A DNA stretch of 64,000 nt, taken from NCBI RefSeq assembly GCF_000283155.1, contig NW_004454166.1, positions 10,219,170-10,283,169 of the forward strand, given 5' to 3'. Shown here piece by piece: positions 1 to 12,169 of the stretch. The stretch is from Ceratotherium simum simum (lineage: Eukaryota; Chordata; Mammalia; Perissodactyla; Rhinocerotidae). The notes under the pieces were generated by a model. It was given only the letters and a program-made list of their open reading frames with translations. It was not told where the DNA came from and did no database searches. Position 1 is the stretch's first letter. Every line of letters begins with the position of its first letter. Position numbers and translations under genes: made by a program.

Positions 1-1210
1 CATATTGGTAGGGGACATTGTAAAACAGTGTGTAACAAGATACAAAGAGAGCCTTAGGAAATCAAAAGAAGCAGAAACAAACAGAGGCCAAATTAGTAGG
101 GGAGAATTAATGGAGGGACCCAGAATTAGCTGGAATCCTAAGGGCTGGCAAAGATATGAATGGGAAGGGAAGGCCAAAGAGCTAGGCCAGGCAGGGGGAT
201 GGTACAAGAGCAGGTGCAGAGGCAGAAATGAGTGACACATGTTCAGGGCAGTGGTGAAAAAAATTAGTCTGATTATATTGGACAATTACTTTAAAAAATT
301 TAATACAACACCAATTTCATGAGGATTTATTAAGTGCAGAAGGTGAAAACAAAGATTAATTAGATGTGACTTGGTTCTCAAAAAACTCAATAGACAAAAT
401 GTAAACAACCATAAGGAAAGTAGTGGAATCTGAGGTTGATCAGATATAGGGAGAATTGTCAGGATGAGGATCTTGGGCTTGATTGTATTGGGGATAAAGA
501 AATAAAAAAAAAGAGAAAAAGAACACTGATTTAACAATACAAGGATTCCATGAGCCAGTTCACAGATGTGAAGAGGAAACAGTCCTAGTGTCAGCTATTA
601 AATAGAAACTCTGATGGAATGACCCTTGGTCTCTGTGTCATGGAGAGGATTTAAGTCCAGATCCTTAGACTGATCTGTGGCAGAAAGTTCAAGCATCCTG
701 AACTGCCTCGGCAACGTCATAAGCCCTGGCCTGCAGAGGGTAGTCAGAGCTAAAATATGTACTTAGGTGACTTTCTTAAAAAAGAGTCACATTGTTTTCT
801 CTGATGATAAATGTAATATGTGTTTATTGCAAGAAATTTTAAAAATATAGGAAATAATTTAAGAAGATAATATACTACCCAGAGAGAAACATTGTGAAAT
901 TTTTGAAGAACTTCCTCTGGACTTTTTTCCTACTCATGTGTCTTATACAGATGTATTCATCCAATTCCTCTTACATGTGGATCAGAGTGATAATTCAATC
1001 CATGCCCTCATCTCTGATAATTTTTTTAGGAGTCTGAGAAATGGAATCACTTGGTTGTATTAAGGTTCATCACATTACTAAAATTATTTCTAGGTAAGGT
1101 GTAGCAATTTTCACTCTCACAATACATAAGAATGCTCATTTTAATGTACCTTTATAGGTCTTGAGTGCAATCATTAAAAATAAATATGTTATTCTAAACC
1201 CATAAACCCA
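1..1210. other. No gene recognised; possible old repeat debris
   Basis: This stretch has no convincing gene. The short open frames (one of 76 codons near the start, one of 83 codons on the other strand) have no recognisable domain and sit in biased, low-complexity sequence. The part from about 770 to 1160 reads like an old interspersed repeat (A/T-rich, with the wording of degraded LINE-derived DNA), but I cannot name the family. A repeat-library comparison would settle it. Confidence 0.4.
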
Positions 1211-1585
1211 GTATATAATTCATCAATAAAATCCCAATAAGACATTTTACAAAATACCTGACCAGTACTCCTCAAAACTGGCAAAGTCATCAAAAACAAG
1301 GAAAGCTTGAGAAATTATGATAGCCAAGAAGAGCCTAAGGAGACATGATGACTAAATGTAATGTGGTATCCTGGATGGGATCCTAGAACAGAAAAAGGAC
1401 GTTAGGTAAAACTAAAAAAATCTGAATAAAATATGAGCTTTAGTTAATAATGTATCAACATTAGTTAATCAGTTGTATCACATTTGCCATACTAAGGGTG
1501 TGTGTTATATCTTCACAGTTTTTCTGTAAATCTAAAGCTGTTCTAAAATCAGTTTATTAAAAAATAAAAAATAAAGCACACACAC
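1211..1585 (+). repeat. L1M-type LINE, 3' end fragment
   Basis: The order of phrases matches the 3' untranslated region of mammalian L1MB/L1MC-type elements as I remember it: a CAGTACTCCTCAAAACTG segment near 1264, an AGGAGACATGATGACTAAAT segment near 1338, GTGGTATCCTGGATGGGATC near 1363, then TTTTCTGTAAATCTAAA and an A-rich end near 1560-1580. The piece is 5'-truncated and has internal deletions. It is non-coding. Subfamily assignment is from memory. Confidence 0.7.
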
Positions 1586-1779
1586 AAACACAAGTGCAAC
1601 AAATGAAGTAATGAAGTGAATAGATAACTGTAAATACATTTTAAAAATTTGCTAAAATTACTGTCTATAACATGAGTCATTTATGGTCCCCAAGGTTCTC
1701 CTGAAATAACCAGAGATCACAGATGAAGTTGCTGAAGAGGATCACATATTAATACATATGACATATTGTATTGGATTGA

Positions 1780-2030
1780 AAGTGTAGTGCTTCAGAGCAT
1801 AGAGACTGGAATCAGAATGGCTTGGTTGAAATCCTGACTCTATTATTGACCAGCAGAATGACCTTGGGTTAGCTGTCTCATGATCCATGCCTTAGTTTTT
1901 CCGTCTGTAAACTGGTGATAAAAATAGACTTCAGTAAGCTGTTCTGAGGATGATGTGCTAATATTTGTATAGCACTTAGAACTATACCAGGCATTTAGTG
2001 CTATAAAAGTATTTGTTAATAAATACATAT
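1780..2030 (+). repeat. MIR SINE
   Basis: An ancient tRNA-derived MIR in sense orientation. It shows the usual order: an ACTGGAATCAGAATGGCTTGG-like start, ATCCTGACTCTATTATTGACC, a TGACCTTGGG core, a CCGTCTGTAAACTGG core, then a tail with a GCACTTAGAACTATACCAGGC-like segment. The reading frame on the opposite strand here is repeat-derived and not a gene. Confidence 0.8.
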
Positions 2031-2060
2031 TGATAAAAAAATAAATCTGTTAATTTACCT

Positions 2061-2262
2061 ATTGGATAAACATTTACTGAGCACCCCGGTATGCCAAGCA
2101 CTGGGTAGGTAAGTGCTGAGGACACAGTTGCAAAAAGACAGACAATGCCCTAGAGAAGTTTACTGTTAAATAGGCAGAGATAGGTGATAAATAAGTGAAT
2201 AAATAAATAAATAATCGTAGATTGTAAAAAGTACTAGGAAGGAAATAATATGGCCAAATTGA
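2061..2262 (+). repeat. Old dispersed repeat with AATA microsatellite
   Basis: The sequence ATTTACTGAGCACCCCGGTATGCC-type start, the CTGAGGACACAGTTGC segment and the following GATAAATAAGTGAATAAATA run belong to a widespread ancient mammalian repeat that I cannot name with certainty. It contains a short (AATA)n tract at about 2196-2214. Related pieces appear near 47.75, 51.06 and 61.28 kb. Confidence 0.5.
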
Positions 2263-2274
2263 TGATTAAAAAAA

Positions 2275-3900
2275 AAAGATGTTTCATTGTTTTAAATTTT
2301 ATTTCTTTGATTTTTTGTGATAGTGAATACATGTTAATGTTTGTTAATGACATAGTTTTCTGCTTCTGTTAATTATGTGTGCCTTTTGTCTATGTTTCTG
2401 TGGGGTGAGTGCTTTTAGATTGATTTATAAGAGCTCTTATTCATTAAGAGTATTAAATCTTTTCCCTAGTTTTATATTTGCCTTTCAATTTTATTTCTGC
2501 TTTAAAAATATACGTATAAAAGATTTTAATTATTATGTGGACATTTTATCCCACTTCCCCTGAAAGACTTCCTCCATTGCTTTTCTAATTGGGGGAGGGA
2601 GGAAGATCAGCCCTGAGCTAACATCTGTTGCCAATCCTCCTCTTTTTGCTGATGAAGATTGGCCCTGGGCTAACATTCGTGCCCATCTTCCTCTACTTTA
2701 TATGTGGGACGCCGCCACAGCACGGCTCAATAAGTGGTGCATATGTCTGCACCCGGCATCTGAACTTGCAAACCCCGGGCTTCTGAAGCGAAGTGTGTAA
2801 ACTTAACCACTACACCACCGGGCTGGCCCCTCCTCCATTGCTTTTATGAGAAAACATAAAAGTTTTCTCCAAGCCAAAAGTGCATATACGTTCTAATATA
2901 TCTTTCTCCTAAATATTTTCTCAGTTCATTTTTTTACCTTGAACTCTTTTATCCATGTGAATTTGATTTCTTTATAAGGCGTGATCCAAAGATCTAGTGG
3001 ATTTTTTTCTCAAACCTTGTCAATTTTTTGACTAACCTTTTGTTTTCCTATTTATTTGTGATACTATTATTATCATTTGTTAATTTTTTAACACACTTTA
3101 GTTTTTCTTCTGGAATTTCTATTATATTTCTCTGATTTTTAAAACAATATCATACTGTTTTGATTCCTGTAGTTCTATGGTATATTTTCCTATGGTAGAT
3201 TTACTATTGGCAGGGACTACTTCATCACTTTTTCTTCCTTCTCCAAAGTTTTTACTTATTTCTACGAGTTTTATATTTTGGGTGAACTTTAAAGTTGTTT
3301 CAACAACTTTCTGTAAAAATCCACTTTAGCTATTGACTGGGATTTTATTAACATCTCATATTATATTGTCCATTTGACAATCTTTTTTTCTGTCTGTTGT
3401 TCTCTTTTTATCAGTGTTGACTGATACTTAGTAAATCCTTTTGTTCAGTAGACATAAATTTTTCTTCAGTTCTGCAAGGTTTTTTCTGTTCTATCTTTGA
3501 TTTTCACTTCTGTTCCTTTTGTTTTGGCCTCATTTTTAGGAATATCAATTATCTACAGATTCGATTTCTGATCTCTACTATCTATCGTCTCTTTTTTTAT
3601 TTTCTTCTCTGTCCTTTGCATTCTTGAAAAACTTTTCAAATTGGTTTTTATGCCATGAATGTGATTTTTTACAGTGTCTCCCATTATATTTCCTGCTTCT
3701 AATGTGGATTTTGGTTCTGTTATTTCATTTTCAGTTTCCTTCTCATTTCAGCAAGCTTATCTTTATGTCTCTGCCTGTATTTCATTTACCTTCTTATTGC
3801 CATCTGACACTTGATGACTCTCAACTTTTGTTTAATGGTATCCTTATTTTCTTGGACTTAATTGAAAACCAAAATTAATGCTTTCTACATTTCCTTAGTC
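2275..3900 (-). repeat. Old L1 LINE relic, antisense
   Basis: T-rich on the given strand, as expected of an L1 in reverse. Phrases such as TTATAAGAGCTCTTATTC (2426), TTTGCCTTTCAATTTTATTT (2478) and TTATCCATGTGAATTTGATT (2950) match the antisense of L1M ORF2 regions as I know them. Later parts (3400-3900) resemble 5' L1 segments, so internal deletion or two fragments are likely. All reading frames are broken. An ERE is inserted at 2585-2830. Precise ends are uncertain. Confidence 0.6.
2570..2845 (-). mobile_element. ERE SINE with 15-bp target-site duplication
   Basis: A tRNA-derived equine repetitive element in reverse orientation, body 2585-2830. On the minus strand it starts GGGGCCAGCCCGGTGG, has an A-box region, a B-box region and the paired 3' motif that reads on the plus strand as AACATCTGTTGCCAATCCTCC. 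It is flanked by the perfect direct repeat TCCTCCATTGCTTTT at 2570-2584 and 2831-2845, so this is a complete retrotransposition event into the older L1. EREs are transcribed by Pol III and mobilised by L1 proteins. Confidence 0.93.
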
Positions 3901-3929
3901 TTCTATATAGATAATTTCAGAAAGCAGCT

Positions 3930-4195
3930 GTTTGAATCAGTCAGAGTTCTTAGTTTAATGTAAAAGAACCTGACTTTGGCAGATTTAAGTAGAAAAAGAA
4001 TTTACTGAAAAGATATTGGGTAGTTTATGGAATTACTGGGATGGAGAGTGTGTGCTGGAGAACTGGACCCGGAGGCAACATGGCTAGAATCTTGTCAAAA
4101 ATCATACCACAGAATCGGTCAGTCAGCATTCACTGCTGTCTTTGCTAAGCACTGGGGCTGCAGCTTCCACTTCTGTTGTTACTGCCTCCAGAAAC
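3930..4195. repeat. Unassigned old interspersed repeat
   Basis: A segment between two L1 relics with the wording AAAAGAATTTACTGAAAAGA (3997) and GGATAT-like text followed by an amino-acid-like but frame-broken stretch. It resembles a common mammalian repeat, but I cannot give it a family. No gene is supported. Confidence 0.35.
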
Positions 4196-7100
4196 TTGAT
4201 GTTACTGGTTTTAATTTGGATTTCCCTCATTACTTGTGATTTGAGCAATTTTTTCCCCATGGGAGTATTGGCCATTCATTTATATTCTTTTGTAAAGTGT
4301 CTGTTGAATTCTTTTGTCCACAATTTTATTTTGTCATTTTTCTTCTTATTTTTGAGTTGTTAGAATTCTTTATGTATTTCAAATACTAGTTCTTTGTCAG
4401 ATTGCAAATATTTTCTCCCCTTATGTGGCTTATCTGTTCATACTCTTAACGCTGTCTTTTGGTGAGCAAAAGTTTTAAATTTTGATGAGATCCAATTTAC
4501 TGATTTCTTTTAATAGTTTTTGGGTTTTGTGTTCTATCTAACAAATTATTCCCTACTCCAGAGTTGCAAAGATCTTCTCCTTTGTTTCTCTTTTGTTTGC
4601 ATCACATTTAGGTCTATGGACAATTTTGATTAATTTCTGTTTATGGTGTAAGGTAATACCATACTTTTCCTACTTTGCATATCTAGTTGTTTCAGCATAA
4701 TTTGGTGAAAAGGTTTTCTTTCTTCATTAAATTACCTCAGCATCTTTGTTGAAAATTAATTGAGCATATATGTGTGTCTTGTTCTTGATTCCCTATTCTG
4801 TACAAACTGATCTATATGTCTATCCTTTTGCCATGACTTTCTTGATTACTGTGTCTTTAGAGTAAGTCTTGAAATCAGATAGTGTAAGTACGCCAACTTT
4901 GTTCTTTTTCAAAAATGGTTTTTATATTCTAAGTCCTTTTGATTTCCATATATATAAATTTTATAATCAATTTGTAATTTTCTATAAAAAAGTTCTGCTG
5001 GAATTTTTATTGGCATTATGTTGAAACCATAGATAAATTTGGAGAGAGACATCTTAATTATATTGAGAAGTCTAATCCATGAACATTGTATATCTCTCAA
5101 TATATTTAGATCTTTAATTAATTTCTCTCAGCAATATTCTGTACTGTTTGCTGTAGAAGTCTTGTGTGGCTTTTGTTAAATATATTCCTAAGGATAGTAT
5201 CATCTTCTGGAGTTATTATAAATGGAATAAAAAAAAATCAGAGGTTTCAATTGTTTGCCACTAGTGTATAAAAATTCAATTAATTTTGATTTTAACCTTG
5301 ATTTTTAAAATTTTAATTCCATATCTTGAGATCTTGCTATAGTCACTCATTAATTCTAGTGGTTGTTTTGTATCTTCCTGAGGATTTTCTGCATAAATAA
5401 TCCTGTCATCTGCAAGTAGAGATAGTTTTATTTCTTCTTTTCTGATATTTATGACTTTTTATTTTTCTTAATTTATTGCAAATACTAGTGCCACCAGTGT
5501 TGAATAGAACTGGTAAGAGCAGACACCCTTGCCTTCTTCCTGATCTTAGGGGGAAAACATTCATTATTGTATCAGTAAGTAGGATATTAGCTGTGTCTCC
5601 TAGATGTCCTTTACCACATAGAGGAAGTTTCCTTTTATTCATTGAGAATCATTGAGAATTTTTATCACGAATGGATGTGAAATTTTATCAAGTGATTTTT
5701 TTTCTGCATGTGATTTTTCTCCTTTATTCTATTAATATGGTGAATTGCACTGGTTTCTTTTTAAATGTTACAGCAACCTTGCATTACTGGCATAAACCTC
5801 ACTTGGTCATGATGTGTTATTCTTTTGATATATTGCTGGATTTTATTTGCTAAAAGTTTAAGAGTTTTTGCATCTATGTTCATGAAGGCTATGGATCTGC
5901 AGTTTTCTTTTATTGTAATATCTCAGTATGGATTACCATCAGAGTAATGTTACTATTCTACCTTATTTTTTGGAGGAGTTTGTGTAGAATTAGTATTTTA
6001 TTCTTCTTTATATGTTGGTAGACTTCATCGGCAGAGACATCTGGGTCTAGAGTTCTTCTTTATAGGAAGGATTTTTAACAAGGAATTTCATTTCTTTAAT
6101 AGCTATCAAGTTATCTATTTCTTTTTGATTGTACTTTGCTAGCTTTCAAGGAATATATTTATTTTATTTAAGTTGTCAAATTTTTTGACATAAAACTATT
6201 TATAATTTTTTCTTATTTTTTTAATATTTGTAGTATCTGTAATTATAATCCCTTTTTTATTCCCTATATTGGTCATTTGTGTCCTCTTCCCCACTCCACC
6301 TCCACTTCCAACTCAGTCTAGATAGGGTTTTAGGAATTTTGTTGATTCTTATCAAAGAACAAGCTTTTGGATTTATTAATTCTATTTATTATTTGTTTTC
6401 TATTTTATTGTTTTTGCTTTTAATTTTATTTCCTTCCTTCTACCTGCTTTGGGTTTTCTTTGCTCTCCTTTTTTTAAGATTCTTGAGGTCATAATTGCAG
6501 ATCTTTCCTTCTTTTCCCTAATATAAGTATTTAAAACCACATTTTTTCTCTAAGTACTGCTTTAGCTGCATCCCATGAATATTTATATGTTGTATTTTCA
6601 TTATCATTCAGTTTCAAATATTTTCTAATCCTTCTGTGATTTCTTCTTTGACCCTTGGATTATTGAGAGGCTGTTGTCTAATTTCCAAATGTTTGTGGTT
6701 ATCCTAGCTATATTATCTTTGTTGATTTCTAATTTAATCTATTAATAGTCAAAGAATGTGTAACTTAAATCCTTTGACATTATTGAAAACTTGCATTATA
6801 GTCTAACATATGGTTTATCTTGGTGAATTTACCATGTGCATTTGAAAATAATGTGTATTGTGCAGTTGTTGGGTGTAAACGTCTATAAATACAAATTAGG
6901 TGTCAATGAATGATATGTCTAGTTATTCTCTTCTATGTACTTACTGGTTTTTTCCTAGCTTTTCTATCCTTTGTTGAAAGAGGGGTGTTAAGTTCTTCCA
7001 CTCTGATTGTAGCATCATCTATTTCTTCCTTTCATCTTGCAATTTTTAACTCATTTATTTTAAGGCTTTGTTATTAGGCACATGCACATTTATGAAGGCT

Positions 7101-9650
7101 ATGCCTTTCTGATGAATTGACCCTTTTATTATTATGAAATGTTCTTCATTATTTTTGGTGATACTCTTGAGATCTATTTTATCTGATATTATTACAGCCA
7201 TTCCAGTCTTACTATGTTTACTCCTTATATGGTGTGTCTTTTTCTGTCCATTTACTTTTAAACTTTTTATTTATATTTAAGATGTGTCTCTTATGGATGA
7301 CATTTAATTGGGTCTTGATTTTTTAATTCATTCTGATGATTTTTGCCTTTTTGTTTTTGGTGAGGAAGATTGTCTCTGAGCTAACATCTGTTGCCAATCT
7401 TCCTCTTTTTTTTTCTTGAGGAAGATTGTCCCTGAATTAACATCTGTGCCAATCTTCCTCTATTTTGTATGTGGGATGCCATTCATCAGCATGGCTTGAT
7501 GAGCGGTGTGTAGGTCTGTGCCCAGGATCCAAACTCGCAAACCCCGGGCCGCTGAAGCAGAGCACATGAACTTAACCACTATGCCACCAGGCTGGCCTCT
7601 GTGCCTTTTAATTGGAATATTTAGCCCATTAACATTTAATATAATTATTTATATGGTCAGATTTAGGTCTACCATTTTATTCTTTGTATATGTGTATTTT
7701 TAAATCCCTCTCATTTTCCCCCTTCTCTCCCTTATCCTGCTTTCTTTTGGATTATTTTAATATTTTAATTTCCATCTTAGTACACTCATTGGTTTAAAGT
7801 TATACTCCTGTTCATTTAAAAAAATGTTTGCTCTATCCATTCTTAGCTATTCACAATCTATGTAGTATTAAACAATAAAAAGAAGAAATGTTGTAAGGTA
7901 TAGGTCTATTTACTCTCCATCCTACCATACTTTAAGTTTTAGTTTTCTATGTATTATACCTACATACATTATAAATCCCACAAGACAATGTCATATGTTT
8001 TTGCTGTGAACAGTGACGTGTATTCTACAAAAATTAAAATAAAAAGTATTTTATATTTACCCATATTTATCACATATATATGATACTCTTCATTCATTCC
8101 TGAAAGTCCAAGATTCCATTTGGTATCATTTTCCTCAATCTGATGTACTTTTATTATTTTTTTAATTTTAATTATTTTCTGATGTACTTTTCAGTACAGG
8201 TCTGCTGGTGACCAGTTCCCTGGTTTTTCATTATCTAAAAATTTCTTTATTTCACTTTTATTCTTGAAGGATATTTTGCTGAATTTGAAATTCTGGGTTG
8301 GAAATTATTTTCTTTGAACACTTTAAAGATGTTCCACTCTCTCCTAGCATCCATGGTTTCTGGTGAAAAGTCTATGGTGTTTTCTCTTGTGTTCTCCTAT
8401 AAATGTGATGTTTTTCTCTGACTGCCTTCAAATTTTCCTCTTTATCTTTGCTGGTCAGCAGTTTGACTATAATGTGCTGAGGTATGGATTCCTTCAATGA
8501 ATCCTGTTTGAGAATTTTTGAGCTTCTTGAATTTATAAATTTATATCTTTCAAAAAACTAGGATGGTTTCTGGTATTTTTTTTCTTCAAATTTTTTTCCT
8601 GTCCTATTCTCTCTCTCAATGAGGCATTTTGAAGTTATTTCACAGGTCTTTGAGGTTCTGTTAATTTTTTTCAATTTTTTCATATTCCATATTCAAATTA
8701 GATGATTTCTATTGATCCATCTTCAAATTCACTGACTGTTTCCTTTCATCTCTATTTTGCTGTTAGGCCTACCTATTGAGTTTTAATTTCAGATGGTCTA
8801 TTTTTCAATTCTAAAATTCCCATTTGTTTAATTTTTATATTTTCTATTTCTCTGCTGAAGTTTCTGTCATTCATTATGAGTGTATTTTCCTTGACCTCAC
8901 TGAGTATACTTATAATAGCTATTTTAAAATCCTTTCCTCATAAACCAACATAATGACTATCTTGAGATTGGCATCTCTTGTTTACATTTTTCCTTGAGAT
9001 TGAGTCACATTTTTCATATGTTGAGTATTTTTACATTATATCCTGGAAATTGTGAATGTTATATTGTAGGGACTCTGGATTTTGTTATACTACTCTAAAG
9101 AGTGTTGATGTTTTATCTTAGCAGGAAACCAACTTGGTTTGACTTGAACTGAAAACTGTAATGCCTATGGTGGGTGGAGTTTCAGACCTGACATCAGTTC
9201 TTCAAGTTTTAACTATTAGCTGCTTTCCATTTGACCCACTTATTCATGATTCAGGGATTAGGCAGAGACTTAGGCTGAGTTTATGCACAGAATTTGGTGT
9301 TCTTTCTTCCTGACTTTCTTCTCCTCTCACTCTCAAGTTGTCCACTTTCCCTGGGCTTTTTTCACCTGGTTCATCCAGCCAGAAGAGTAGCAGATGTTTT
9401 CTTGGAATTTCAGCCATACCAACTTGGCCACAATTCTGGCTGCGTTCAGGGCACACCTGAAAAAACTGGAATTCACTCTGTGCTGGTTTCTTGCTACAAT
9501 TTTTGACTGGCTTCCAAAATATGCCTGCTTTTTTTGAGTTCCTGGATCCCTTAAGAGTTTATTTTTTTTTCTTCCAGGATTTATAGATGTTATTTATGGG
9601 AGGATAAGTTGTTAGACAATCATTCCTTCTTGTTAAAAGCAAAACTCTCT
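4196..9650 (-). repeat. Near full-length old L1 (L1M type), antisense
   Basis: One long antisense L1. From left to right it runs from the ORF2 C-terminal/3' region (4200-4450, alignable by eye to the young L1 at 53.88 kb), through the reverse-transcriptase region (antisense of the FADD area near 5400, beginning TCATCTGCAAGTAGAGATAG), the upstream ORF2 region (6650-7700) and on to the 5' part (8200-9650, with GATATTTTGCTGAATTTGAA and GCAGTTTGACTATAATGTGC). Frames are thoroughly broken by stops and indels, so it is long dead. An ERE interrupts it at 7353-7601. The exact 5' limit is uncertain. Confidence 0.8.
7344..7609 (-). mobile_element. ERE SINE inside the old L1
   Basis: Reverse-orientation ERE, body about 7353-7601, with GTGAGGAAGATTG at the tail side, two copies of the GAGCTAACATCTG-type motif and AACTTAACCACTATGCCACC at the head side, which is the antisense of the A-box. 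The likely target duplication is TGCCTTTT (7344-7351 and 7602-7609); the L1 sequence resumes on the right with CCTTTTAATTGGAATATTTA, as expected for an insertion into that L1. Confidence 0.88.
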
Positions 9651-9884
9651 ATTTTGTTTTCTATCCTTGGAGGTCTATGATTTGCTTAGTGCTTCCTTCA
9701 TTAATCCCCACCTTACTTGAGCTAGCTTGGTTGGATTTCTGTTTCTTTCAAAACCATAACAGAAGCCATGAGTTATGGTGAGAAGATCTACTCTAGACTT
9801 AGCAGAATGGAGCAAGGGCAAGGGCAGAGGTTTGGGAAACAGCATGTCACTATATTTCAACTATATGACTCAAGCAAAAATTTG

Positions 9885-10350
9885 TGTTAGTTATCTATTG
9901 TTGTATAACAAATTACTCGAACACTTAGTAACTTAAAACCAGAAACATTTATTATCTCACATGGACTCTGAGGGGCAGGAATTTGGGAGCTACTTAGATA
10001 GATGGTTCTGGCTTAGAGTCTCTCATGAGGTTGCAATCAAGCTGTCAGACAAGGCTGCAGTGCTAAAGACTTGACTTGACTGGGGCTGGAAAATCTATTT
10101 CTAAGCTCACTCACTGTTGGCAGGAGGCTTTTGGCAGGAGGCTTCCATTTCTTGCCACATGGGCCTCTTTATAGGGCTGCTGACAACGTGGCTTCCCCCA
10201 GAGCAAGTAGAGAGGGGTGGCGGGGGAGAGGGAAGAAAGTGGTTAGCACTTAATTCACATAAATAAAACTCCTTTCTTATGCTGCCCTTAGCAATTGGCT
10301 TTAATTGCCTGGAATCTAAACTGCTAGGTTGCTGGTTTGCTTTCTGTGGC
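9885..10350 (+). repeat. Old mammalian interspersed repeat (family not named)
   Basis: Starts TGTGTTAGTTATCTATTGTT and continues with AACAAATTACTCGAACACTT, GGAGCTACTTAGATAGATGG and CTCATGAGGTTGCAATCAAG, a common repeat in mammalian genomes that I recognise by wording but cannot assign safely to a LINE or LTR family. A GGCAGGAGGCTT unit is duplicated at about 10119-10145. Open frames here on the minus strand are not genes. Confidence 0.6.
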
Positions 10351-10359
10351 ATTCATAGC

Positions 10360-11520
10360 TCTTGGTCACATTGAAGCTGTTGAGATGATTCAGCAACATT
10401 ACCAAAACCTTTAACCTGGGTCAGTCTTATAGTTCTAAGGTGAGTTTGGAGATGCGCAAAAATTCCAAGTATCAGGCTGGATGTCCTGAGAATCTATTTT
10501 GATCTTTGAAGACTCCAGAGGGCACAGGAAATTGTAAGGTTAAGAGGAGAATAACTGGGATGATTCTGGTCCTTCTCTCATTTAACAGAATCCCCTCCCA
10601 TCCCTCTACTCCCCCCCTGAGGAATTCCCACCAGGATTGCGGTACGGAGGCCTGTATCCCGGCCTTTTCCCACACTGTAGTCAGCACTTTTCCATTGATT
10701 CTATTCTTATTTGTGAGGAGGAAGTTGGACTTTAATGGTCAACTCCTGTAGTTGGCTGTCCCCCGCAGCGGGATGTTTCTTTTGTGCCACCTCTGGAGTT
10801 TCCTATTCTCGATCTCTTTGTATTTTTTTCTGTATCCTTATTATTTGTACCACAGAATTGGTACAGAAGCTAGCATTTTGGTTGTAGCTTGTGGACCTTA
10901 GAGTGTATTTAAATCTGTGGGGCTTTTCAGATTGGGGGATTGCTGAACACATGGAATTATGCTTGCTTTTAACCTCTTACACCTGTAACAACAACAACAA
11001 ATCCTCTCTGTGAGGGCACCTGGAGAACCTGACATCTGAACCAAGTCTCCCTCTTTGTTTCTGGCCAGGATGTCTGCCTATATTTCCACCCTCGAGGATG
11101 ACAATGAAGAGGGCTTGACCTGTCCCTTCCATACGTCTCCTTCCATATTCGAAGGTACCACTCAAGCAATAAGAACATTCAACCATATGTCTAATTGATG
11201 CTAAAGACCAAAGAGGACATGGGAGGGAAGGCAGGAACCAATGTGTAGTTAAACTTCCTCAGTTTCCCCAGTCATTTGGAATCAGTTGGTCTGAAGAGAC
11301 GTAGACTGCAGAGGGCACAAGCTCACCTGAGCACTTTTCTGAACTAGAGGATGTACCAGCACAGCCCTCTCTGCATTCTTCATGTCAGGGGAGAATCCTT
11401 AAGCCCAGGGGTTACCTGTTTTATATTCAAAATTACATCATAGTGCTTCTGAGAACAAGAGGAATGAAAAAGCTCTCTGATGTCTTTAATTGAGTGGGTC
11501 TCATTTGCTTCTTTGGGTCC
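10360..11520. other. Single-copy sequence, no gene confirmed
   Basis: No repeat family recognised. Several overlapping 69-81 codon frames on both strands have no recognisable domain. A short exon-like segment with splice-like borders lies at 11069-11154 and is treated as a speculative finding. An (AAC)4-like run occurs at 10986-11000. Confidence 0.5.
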
Positions 11521-11529
11521 TATAGCAGT

Positions 11530-11775
11530 AGTCACTAATGCACACTCTGGAGCCATTCTGCCTGGGTTTACAACCTCGCTCTGGGACTTTCTAGCTGTGT
11601 AGCCTTGGGAAAATCACATGTGCCCCCCTCTCTGCCTCAGTTTTCTTATCTGTACAATGGGGATAATTATGGTGCCACCCTATAGGGTTGCTATGAATAC
11701 TAAATGAGTCAATAAATATGGACAGCTTAGAACAATATCTGGCACTTTGTAAGCACTTTATTAGCTGCTGCTGTT
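11530..11775 (+). repeat. MIR SINE
   Basis: Clear sense MIR: CTGGAGCCATTCTGCCTGGG, the CTAGCTGTGTAGCCTTGGG core, TCAGTTTTCTTATCTGTA, AATGGGGATAATTATGGTG, then the 3' part TAAATGAGTCAATAAATATG and GGCACTTTGTAAGCACT. This is one of the best-preserved MIRs in the window. The overlapping 60-71 codon frames downstream derive from it or from chance. Confidence 0.88.
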
Positions 11776-11959
11776 GGTCTTTTCTCTCTTCTCACTTCAC
11801 TTGTCCTTCTCTTTCTTCTTTTTATGTCTTCTGGCTCCTGGCCTTTCCTTTAGTTCCTGGGATGACCAAAAGATGTGCCAACATAGGGAGGAGCAGACAG
11901 CAAGGCTGCAGAAATTATACTTCAGGCCCATAGAACTTGTATTTCCAGAAAAATAATGT

Positions 11960-12165
11960 ATCTATTGAGTCCTTAATGTATATTAAAAACGTAACATGTA
12001 TTTCTCTAATTCTTACAGCAATACTGGGAGATAGATATCATTACTATTTTACAAATGAAGAAACAGAGTGGTACCTTGTCCAGAGTCCTACAGGTAGTAA
12101 GGGCAGCACTGAAAGTCAAACTGGACCCTATCTTACTTTAAAGCCCATGCAATTTTCTCTAGGCT
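11960..12165 (-). repeat. MIR SINE, antisense
   Basis: Reverse MIR: AATTCTTACAGCAATACTGG, ATTACTATTTTACAAATGAA, GAAACAGAGTGG and CCAGAGTCCTACAGGTAGTA follow the antisense MIR core order. The 120-codon plus-strand frame at 11937-12299 runs through this repeat and is not evidence of a gene. Confidence 0.78.
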
Positions 12166-12169
12166 ATTG

